Below, piece after piece: positions 56,170 to 64,000 of a DNA stretch of 64,000 nt. Where the stretch lies: contig CM070594.1 in assembly GCA_036346395.1 (NCBI GenBank), positions 15,967,385 through 16,031,384 of the forward strand, read 5' to 3'. Position 1 is the first letter of the stretch. Every line of letters begins with the position of its first letter. The position numbers were made by a program, and so were the translations under genes. This DNA comes from Hsuehochloa calcarea (Eukaryota > Streptophyta > Magnoliopsida > Poales > Poaceae). The notes under the pieces are model-generated. The model was not told the DNA's origin and searched no databases. It saw nothing but the letters and a program-made list of their open reading frames with translations.

Positions 56170-59100
56170 TGTACCGTAGAATTTTTACAAAATAATATTT
56201 AAAAAATACAAAAATAAATAGCCAGCTTAAAAAATAATAAAAATATGTTCCATTGTAGGTTGAACTCGCGATGATTGTCAGTGTTGAATCGGGCGATGTG
56301 TACCTTGCCCTCTTCGCCGCCACCGACTTCCTATCGTCAGTTGAACCGACGGCAGGAACTTCTCCCCTATAAAAACTTATTGAAACCCTAAAATTCGACA
56401 CATGATTCATTTGTGTCAAAAAAACAGGAGGAGGGAAGGGAGAAGAGTAGAGGGCAGGAGAGAAGCTAGCGTAGCGCTGCCAGTCCGGTCGCCCACCTGT
56501 GAGGTAATTTTTTGAACCGAATGGATTACATAGTTTTAGATGTACGGTTGCGTAGTGCAGTATGTTGTACATAATTCTTTTTCGGCGGGTAGTATTGTTT
56601 TAGATATACGGTTAATCGTGAAAATATTCTTCATGGTGCAGTACGTCAATTATGTCGGACGCCATCAATTTCAAAATTTACTACGGTCCGGGGACTATTC
56701 TGGAGGGTCCCGATGGGATTTACCTACATTATTTTCAATCGGCGGTCGTGCCCCTGCCAAGAGCAGAGGGGCGTACATGGGGCGCTGTAATGCGGTGGTT
56801 GTTTCATACATTCCAAGTGGACCGTGATGTGTATGATCTCGAGATTGTTGCCTTGCCCTCGAGCAACATAGCCAACATATTTGGAGTTAGTGCAAACCAA
56901 GGAACAAAGTCATAGCAATACATTCACGCTGCGGGCGAGGGGGAGGTGGGATTTGGTCCTTCTTGCTCAGGCATATGCCAAGCCCATTCTTGCATCTGCG
57001 GCTGAACAAGAAGGGGGTGGTGATGCCGAAGAAGTCGATGATTTCAATGCACAAATACGACGCACACAAGACTCAAAGCTTCCGAGTTGATGATGTCATC
57101 AACGAAGACCTCAAGAAGTAGCTACTTCAACAAAGCCGCTGGGGCTTGTCAAGTAGGGTGAGGAGCCGAAGCCCTTGCAAAGGATGGCCGTAAATCTCGT
57201 GACTACAATACATTTGTTAGAAGATGAAGGATCCGACGACGAGAATGATGTGGACCACCGCGCTTTCATTCGAGTGGAACACGTATCAATTCGATAACCT
57301 CGCTGTCGCATTTAAGGCCCCTGCTTGTCGGAAGTACGCACTGAGCGAGGTCGTAAGGAGTTGTGTACAAATACAAGGAGGTCGTGGCAGAGGCAATCAA
57401 ATTCGATCTTGTCGCCGCAGACACATTCACAAATACAAGTCTAACCCAAGATACTACGACGTGAATCGCGTAAATCGAGGGATGCCCTTAGCGAGTGCAT
57501 GCATTTCACCTTCAAGGACACCCACGAAAGTGCTCTAAAGTAGTCCTACACACATACGCCGTCGCTAAGTCGCTGGGCACCCCACTCCCACAAGAACCTT
57601 TCATCGCTTCATCGCCAACCTTATGTACGATGAGATCGTGAATAATCTTGATTTTGAGCCACGATCCATCATTCGTACGATTGAGGCAAGGTTTCAGTAC
57701 ACAATCAGCTATGTCAAGGCTTGGATGGCAAAATGTAAGCGATGGAATCAAGGTTCAAGACATTCGAGAATTCCTATCACAACCTCCCAGTGCTACTCGA
57801 AAGTTATATAAGATAGGAATACGGGCACTCACGTCGATATCCAAGACGTCACACATCCGAAGTGGGCCGATAAGAGAGTACTGCAGCGAGCATTCTTCGC
57901 CTTTGGTTCATCCATCAATGCATTCTGGTTCTGTCGTCCAATCTTGTGCGTAGATGTCACATTCCTGACTGGAAAATACAAGGGCTAGATACTGACCGCA
58001 TTAGCAACGGATGGAAACAATCAAGTTCTTCCCGTGTCAATCGATTTTGTTGAAAGCGAGAACACAGATAGTTGGTTGTGGTTCCTGAAGAATGTGAGGA
58101 TTTCTGTTGTACAGGGTTGTCCAAACATATGCATCATTCATGATCGGCCTGTTGGCCTGCCCAGTGCAATAACTCAGCTACAACAAGGAGGTACAAACCA
58201 TTTGCATAGGCGGATTTGCAGAGCAGGTGGTGCATGAGGTACTTGGGGCAAACTTACAAGGCAGCTTCGCAACAAGAACCTGATGAACCTATTCAACCGG
58301 TTGTGTAACCAGAATTATCAGCGGAACTTTGAAGCACTCTGGAATATTCTTTATGAGCGGACCCGAACACAAAGAAGGGAGGTAGCGAAAAGGGTCAGCA
58401 GCTACCGACTGTGCCCCCAAAGTATTGCCACGACTACCCACAGATGGTCCCAAATCGACAAGGAGGACCGGGCGAGGTGAAATGCTTCTGACCGATTGAG
58501 CATGAGCCTAAGGAGAAGTTGTTGCTTTGACAGGGTGGTGCTCGATGTGGCATCATGACAACCAATCTAGTTTAGGTTTACAAGTGGGTCATGTGCGGCT
58601 CAAGGTGTCTCCCTTTGGTTGGTATTGTGAGGCAATTCTCCGCGGTACGACAAACTTTTTCGTTGATAGAAGCAACAACACATCGCTCACCATGACAAAT
58701 GACAGAGTACTCTACTCCGCTATGATCACCAAGTACATGGAGGAGAAGAACAAGAAGGGTGAGATGCATCGTGCATTCAAGATGGGCACAAGGGAGCTTC
58801 GCTTTGAGGTAATGTGCAACGATAAAGGATGCCGCGGGACGAACCGTGAGAGAATTATCCACGAGTGCACGCTACGCCAATTTAGTTGCGCATGTACTTG
58901 CAACAAGCCCCTTTTTCTGCATAGGCCTTGCTCCCATGTCATGGCTGCATGTTCCACGGTGGCGCATCATCCTGGGTAGTACATCTCTGATTACTTCAAC
59001 AAGGAGGCGGTGATGCAAACATGGAGTACGGAGATGTATGGTTATGCCGTGGTTAGCCATTTCACTAGTCATCCGAGCTGGGTGCAACTAATCTGGACCG

Positions 59101-59400
59101 CGGACATTGAAAGGTTGATGGGAAAGGTCGACCGACGATAGGTACGACGCATCAGGAATGACATGGACGAAGCAGAAGCTGGACATCGTACGAAGAAGTG
59201 CTCCATTTGCAGGGAGTCTCGGCACACCTTCAAGAAATGTCCGACGAGAAATCCTCGGGATGAAGGAGACATTGGCACCCGTGACGTCGCTGGGACCTCA
59301 TCTCGCTACCCGACTCGAGGTAGTTTACATGGGGACGCTGATGCCACCGCACAGAAAGTATGGAAAGTTGTAATATGTGATTGCCAATGTTCTAGAATAT
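56170..59400 (+). mobile_element. Second MULE, forward strand, decayed
   Basis: The left end (56170-56400) has the AT-rich TTTTTACAAAATAATATTT start and the CGTCAGTTGAACCGACGGC / AGGAACTT block shared with the small element at 38905-39207, read as a TIR family. A MuDR-type transposase remnant follows. No matching right TIR was found before the CACTA element at 59.64 kb, so the right end may be lost. Confidence 0.65.
56652..59373 (+). pseudogene. MuDR-type MULE transposase, broken
   Basis: The N-terminal frame (56652-56915) reads FKIYYGPGTILEGPDG and AVMRWLFHTFQVDRDVYDLE. Fragmented core pieces follow (for example KVQDIREFLSQ at about 57750 and HPSMHSGSVVQ near 57930). The C-terminal block (58527-59373) has VSPFGWYCEAILRG, the SWIM zinc finger CACTCNKPLFLHRPCSHV, and after a stop the zinc knuckle CSICRESRHTFKKC. 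Stops and frameshifts occur throughout. Unlike the MULE at 19-33 kb, both zinc motifs keep all ligands and the core is present though degraded. Confidence 0.82.
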
Positions 59401-59645
59401 CACTTTTATTTGTAAAAAACTAAGTGTTATGATGTTTTGCTCAATGTTATGTAATATCAGTGTGACATGTCATAGTTTTGAGTAATGACAAATTCACATG
59501 ATTTTATTTTCCTTACCAAAGAAGCATTCAAACCAAAGCAGACATGATCTTAACTTCGGTCAATTTACTCAATGGACCGATGATGGTTCGGCTAATTGCT
59601 TTAACTTCACCAGAAATACATTAGAGTCCACAAAAGAGTCTATAG

Positions 59646-59865
59646 CAGACGGTTCCTAAGGAACCGTCTGTGTTGGGTCCGTTCGCCTTTGTTTTGGCGC
59701 ATAGGTTTATCACAGACGATTTCTATTTCGTAACCGCCTGTGATGGTCAATTATCACGCATTTGCTCGATATAGAACCGTCAGGATATCACGCATTTGCT
59801 CTATATCGTAACCGCTCGCGATATTGATCATCATGCATTTGCTCAAATAGAACCGCCTGTGATTT
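59646..59865. repeat. CACTA B 5' subterminal repeats
   Basis: AGACGGTTCCTAAGGAACCGTCTGT forms a near-perfect palindrome in two halves, followed by several ATCACAGACGATT / AACCGCCTGTGAT variants and repeated ATCACGCATTTGCTC words. Confidence 0.85.
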
Positions 59866-59899
59866 CTGCGCTTCATATAAATTGAGCCGAGACATCCTC

Positions 59900-60115
59900 A
59901 CCGCATTACACAGGTGTCTTCCGCCCAAGCGCCACTTCCTCGCCTCTAGCTCCTCATCTCACTGCAGGTTCACCGCCTCCAGCGCCACTTCCCGCCTCTA
60001 GCTCCTCCAACTCGCGCCACTTCCTCGCCTCTAGCTCCTCACCGCACTGTGTTCACCGCCCAGCGCCACTTCCGCCCTAGCTCCTCCAACCTCGCGCTCC
60101 TCCTCTAATATCGGT
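59900..60115 (+). repeat. Leader tandem repeats of CACTA B
   Basis: GCGCCACTTCC(TCG)CCTCTAGCTCCTC recurs about four times in the presumed 5' UTR, with a possible splice donor (ATCG|GTATGAG) near 60113 and the ATG beyond an AT-rich intron-like stretch. Confidence 0.65.
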
Positions 60116-60647
60116 ATGAGCACATGATCGATCTTGCACCGCCAATGTTGGAATAAATAATATTAGCCCCGCAAATCTTAGTTTTGAATAATGGTTTCTT
60201 ATAACTAATGAACTAAAATTTGACTTAGGAGTGGTAACTTAATAAAATTGAATTAGGTCTAATAATCACTAAAATTTGAGTTAGGATAATTAATTGGCTT
60301 AAAAATAAAATTTACACACCGGTTCACAAGACGCTGGGTTTGGGTCAAGCAATATTGCATTTGCGGTTCCTTATTTCGTGTTAATAAGTGTTGTATGAGA
60401 TGATGCCTATATTTGGGTTGCATGATTGTTCAATTGAGATAGATATCGTGTCGAGAGGTAGGGATCATGGTTGTGGCGTAGGCATGGCTACGCTTATGCC
60501 ACCGCGCAGTGGTACTTAACTAGTGAAGACTTTTCTTTCAATAACCTTAGATGCAAATGTTGAGAATGAGTTTATATTGCACATTTTCGCTTGCTATAAA
60601 TTAATCGCTAATCAATTTGACACTAATTTGTTACATGCGTAGTGTAG

Positions 60648-63204
60648 ATGGATCGAATCGATGTACGGTGAACCGTGAGTCAAGATTACATTAATGGCGT
60701 GGTTGCTTTTAGAAGAGCCACCGAAAGGTGATATGTTGAAGAAGGGATAAATTTTATGTATCGTCTGCATTGATTGCGTAATCAAGATGTTTAACAACGC
60801 GCGCAGATCGGGCGCACTTGATTCAAGGGGTTTCAAAAAGGGTATACATGTTGGACCACCACGGTGAAGAGCAGATTATACCGGTTAATAATGACGACAT
60901 CGCCGAGGAAGTCAACGACGGTTTGATGTGGACTGTGCTTTTGATGAGGATAGGGGCACGGCGACAACTGATCGATGCTACGCGATGCGTAAGAGAACTA
61001 CAAAGAGAGAGAGTTTTGTAAATTCGAGGGCTTAAGGGAGGACTCGTGAGACCTTTGTTCCTCGGCCGCAGTCGGAATACACAAGGTTGTCAACCGTGCT
61101 TGAACTGCTAAATTGAAGGCAAGCAATAGTTGGTCCGATAAGAGTTTCACGGCGTTGTTAGGTCTCCTAGCTGACATCCTTCCGAGGGAAACGTGTTGCC
61201 CAAAGACCACCTATCAAGCAAAGAAGGTTATTTGCCCATTGGGAATGGAAGTAGAAAGAATACATGCATGTCCGAACGATTGTATCCTCTACCGTAAAGA
61301 GTATGCAGACATGCATTATTGTCCCGCAGCAAAGCATCCCGATACAAGCGCCAAAATATCGCTAAGGTGAAGCAAGGACCTCCCGCTAAGATGTTGTGGT
61401 ATCTCGCCAGTAATCCCACGCTTGAAGCGCTTATTTGCGAACCCAAAGGAGGCAAGATTGTCGCGCTGGCACTCGTGAGGAGCGTAAGAGAGATGGAAAG
61501 CTAAGACACCTCCGATTCTCGCCAGTGGAGAAACTTCGATCGAGCTTCAAGAGTTCTCGCATGGAACCGAGGAACATAAGGTTAGGGTTGAGTACGGATG
61601 GAATGAATCCTTTCGTAACATGAGCACCGACATAGCACCCGCCCGTGAATCTATGTATGTACAACCTTCCTCCTTGGCTCAGATGAAGCGGAAGTACATT
61701 TTGATGTCACTACTTATCCAAGGGCCAAGCAACCTGGGAATGATATTGATGTGTACCTAGCACCATTGCCGGAAGATCTTGTGACACCGTGGAACGGCGG
61801 GCATGGTATGGGATGCGTATAAACGAGAGAACTTCACTTTACGCGCCATGTTGTTCTCGCACCATCAATGATTTTCCGCCTTGGTAACTGTCAAGCCAAA
61901 TACAAAAGGAGCCAAAGCCTCGTCTGCACCGCTTAGATGCTACGAGAGTGTATGGTCAACAACTCAAGCAAAATCGTATATGGCCACCGTAGGTTCCTTC
62001 CGAGGAGTCACCCATACCGCAAGATGAAGAAACAATTCGACGGAAATAAGGAAGACGGTTCACTTCAAGGGCTTTTAGTGGGAAAGAGGTCTATGATATG
62101 GTTAAGGATATCGATGTTGTGCTTGGGAAGGGACGAAATTAAGAACCCGTGAGAAGAACATCCGAAGAAGCGGCCAATTTTTGGGACTTGCCTTATTGGG
62201 AGTACTTAGAAGTTCGCCATCGCATCGACGCTATGCACGAGAGAAGAATGTATGTGATAGCTTGATTGGTCTCTGTCAACATTAGTGGCAAAACAAAGGA
62301 TGGTGTTAACGCACGGCGTGACTTGGTCGATATGAACATAAGGACCGAAAGTTAGCACCGAAAGAGACCGACACAGACGAACGCATCTTCCCCAGCCTTG
62401 CTACACTGGCCCAAGGCCGAGAGAAATGAATCGCTGAGCTTGCACGTGTGAAAGTCCCGCTCCGTTACTCCGCTAACATTAAGAAACTTGTTTCTATGCA
62501 AGATTTGAAATTAATTGGTATGAAGTCGCATGATTGTCGTGGTGTCGATGACACAAATGCTTCCTCGCTGTAATTAGGAGTATCTTGCCAACAAGGTCCG
62601 AGTGGCAATCTTGAGGTCAGGTTATTTCTTCAACTCAATTGCTCGTAAGGTCATCGATCCCCAAGGACTAGATGCTCGCAGCCGAGGTAGTGACGACTGC
62701 GGTCATCTTGAGATGTATTTCCTCCGTCATTTTTCGATATCATGGTCCATCTCATTGTTCACCTTGTGAAAGAGATAAAGATATGCGCCCGTGTGTTCTA
62801 CGCCATATGTACCCGCTCGAGAGGTACATGGAATTCTCAAGTCCTACGACGGAATCGATCTCGACCGAGGGCAAGATCATCAAGGTTATGCAACTAAGAG
62901 GTCATTGAGTTCTCGCGTCGACTACATGGCTCGTGGATCCGATTGGTGTGCCTCTATCTCGCCATGAGGGGAGACCGGATGGTATCGGACCATCGGAAGG
63001 AAATCAATCACTCCCGATCCGATACGTGACGCCGAGCCCATTTCACGGTCTTGCAACACATGACCCAAGTGTCCCCGCACATCGACGAGCACAAAGACAT
63101 GGTACGCCAATGTAATCCGCACCGGCCAAGGTTTGATCACCAGAGAGCACAACCGCTTGGCTCAACGAATGGTTAAAGGCGCGAATCACTCGTGAGGTCA
63201 TCAA
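60648..63204 (+). pseudogene. CACTA B TNPD-like transposase, broken
   Basis: The ATG at 60648 opens MDRIDVYGEP-like sequence, a decayed form of the usual tnp2 start. It is followed by HLIQGVSKRVYMLDHHGEEQ-type pieces of the Transpos_assoc domain and a NNDDIAEEVNDGL acidic segment. tnp2 follows: ACPNDCILYRKEYADMHYCP (about 61267), then GLSTDGMNPFV and YKRQN-type blocks. DUF4218 pieces appear at 62700-62960 (HMYPLERYMEFSSPT). There are many frame changes, several at CTG/CAG words that are intact in element A. Not functional as read. Confidence 0.8.
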
Positions 63205-63750
63205 GTGATGATACGCTATGGTTGGCAAGAGGGCCACATTTACAATTGTCACATGGCAAGGATACGATATAAATGGGTACACATTTTATACGGCACTGTG
63301 ATAGGAAGAGCACAAGGCGTAATAAATGTGTCCGTGATAGATGCATTCAAGATCATGGGCCGAGGAGCTCGTGATTATGGGCAAATAGAGGAGATATGGG
63401 AGATCGACTACGTGCTTTTCAAGATCCCCTATTTCGTGCCATGGGTCCATCTCCCATGTGAAGGTCGACAAGTACGGCCACTACCGTGGACCTCGAACGT
63501 GTTTGGATACAAAGACGAACCATTCGCATCAAGCAACCAAGTTGTTCAAGTCTTCTATGTAACCGACCCGCAAATAAGAAGCGCCACGTAGTTCTTCATG
63601 GAAAAGGAGGATTGTCGGAGTTGAGAATGTAGTGGACGAGGAAGAATACAATCAATTTGACGAGTTGCCACCTTTCGAGACTAAGATCGTGCTCGAGGAA
63701 GAACCCAAAGGAGGAAGCTAGCTATATGCGCCGATCATCATGAAGGGTCA
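63205..63750 (+). pseudogene. CACTA B DUF4216 segment
   Basis: The 128-residue forward frame reads ARIRYKWVHILYGTVIGRAQ, DYGQIEEIWEIDYVLFKIPY and FGYKDEPFASSNQVVQVFYV, then shifts to VENVVDEEEYNQFDELPPF near 63630. This gives the uninterrupted sequence that element A carried before its two LTR insertions. Confidence 0.85.
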
Positions 63751-63953
63751 GATTTTAATTAAGAATTTAATTACTCCATTGTAATTAATTTATTTATTCC
63801 ATTGTCATGTGTTAATGTGTTATGGACTTGTGATCTTTAATATTGATATCAATGTGGATATTCATGGTAATGTTGAGTTGAATTAGATATGAACTTTTGA
63901 ACTCAAACTTGTCATCATATCGCTTATCCAATGTATCATACATGTCGAGTGGG

Positions 63954-64000
63954 ATATCACAGACGGTTTAATATAGAACCGTCTCGTGATATGCACACAT
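63954..64000. repeat. CACTA B 3' repeat block, start
   Basis: ATATCACAGACGGTTTAAT followed by GAACCGTCTCGTGATATG, matching the block at 48541-48914 of element A in position and motif. Truncated by the window. Confidence 0.8.

Larger units (their letters stand above)
59646..64000 (+). mobile_element. CACTA (En/Spm) element B, runs off right edge
   Basis: 5' subterminal repeats (59646-59865), a TATA-type CATATAAATT (59875), a leader, a TNPD-like gene from about 60648, DUF4218 and DUF4216 segments, and the start of the next repeat block (63954-64000). It is collinear with element A over 61090-63750 but free of LTR insertions and with an intact-length 5' region. The 5' TIR and TSD were not identified. 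Confidence 0.82.

Overview
The window looks like nuclear DNA of a grass (Poaceae) and is dominated by transposable elements. The evidence is one intact two-exon class III peroxidase gene with monocot-style GC-rich codons, plus grass-type repeats: a BARE-like copia LTR, a Sirevirus, a Tat-type gypsy LTR, very long gypsy LTRs, CACTA, MULE, hAT and Tourist-like elements, and an L1 LINE. The species cannot be named from the sequence alone. No tRNA, rRNA, CRISPR or prokaryotic features were found.

Layout. 1-8962 is a stack of nested LTR retrotransposons: a TRIM (114-816) sits in a Tat-type gypsy element, that element sits in a BARE-like LTR, and that LTR sits in a long reverse-strand LTR. 10.58-15.2 kb holds a decayed reverse-strand L1 LINE, with MITEs on either side (10.1 and 17.8 kb). 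19080-32893 is a reverse-strand MULE with long terminal inverted repeats, split by a near-complete 9.96 kb Sirevirus (20696-30653, TSD CATCC). 33.4-35.6 kb carries the only convincing intact host gene, the secretory peroxidase. 36063-38216 is a small MULE containing a hAT element with its own 8-bp TSD, which in turn contains a MITE-like insert.

39.9-50.6 kb carries CACTA (En/Spm) remnants. They are a tnp2-type transposase (TNPD-like) broken by two solo LTRs, each with a perfect 5-bp TSD, followed by a second subterminal-repeat block and a TNPA-like (Transposase_24) remnant. 50.6-53.8 kb is intergenic with two copies of a 118-bp MITE and a four-unit tandem array. 53.8-56.1 kb is GC-rich and genic-looking but its reading frames are broken. 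56.2-59.4 kb is a second MULE, forward strand. 59.6-64.0 kb is a second copy of the CACTA element, more complete at its 5' end and running off the right edge.

Apart from the peroxidase nothing here appears to work as a host pathway. The biology is mainly serial insertion, loss of internal regions to leave solo LTRs, and decay. The most unusual items are the reverse-strand MULE, whose second gene ends in a GRF-like zinc motif; the TRIM inserted at the start codon of an antisense ORF; the CACTA remnants divided by an internal promoter-like repeat block; and a suspicious pattern of CTG/CAG differences between TE copies that may be a sequencing artefact.
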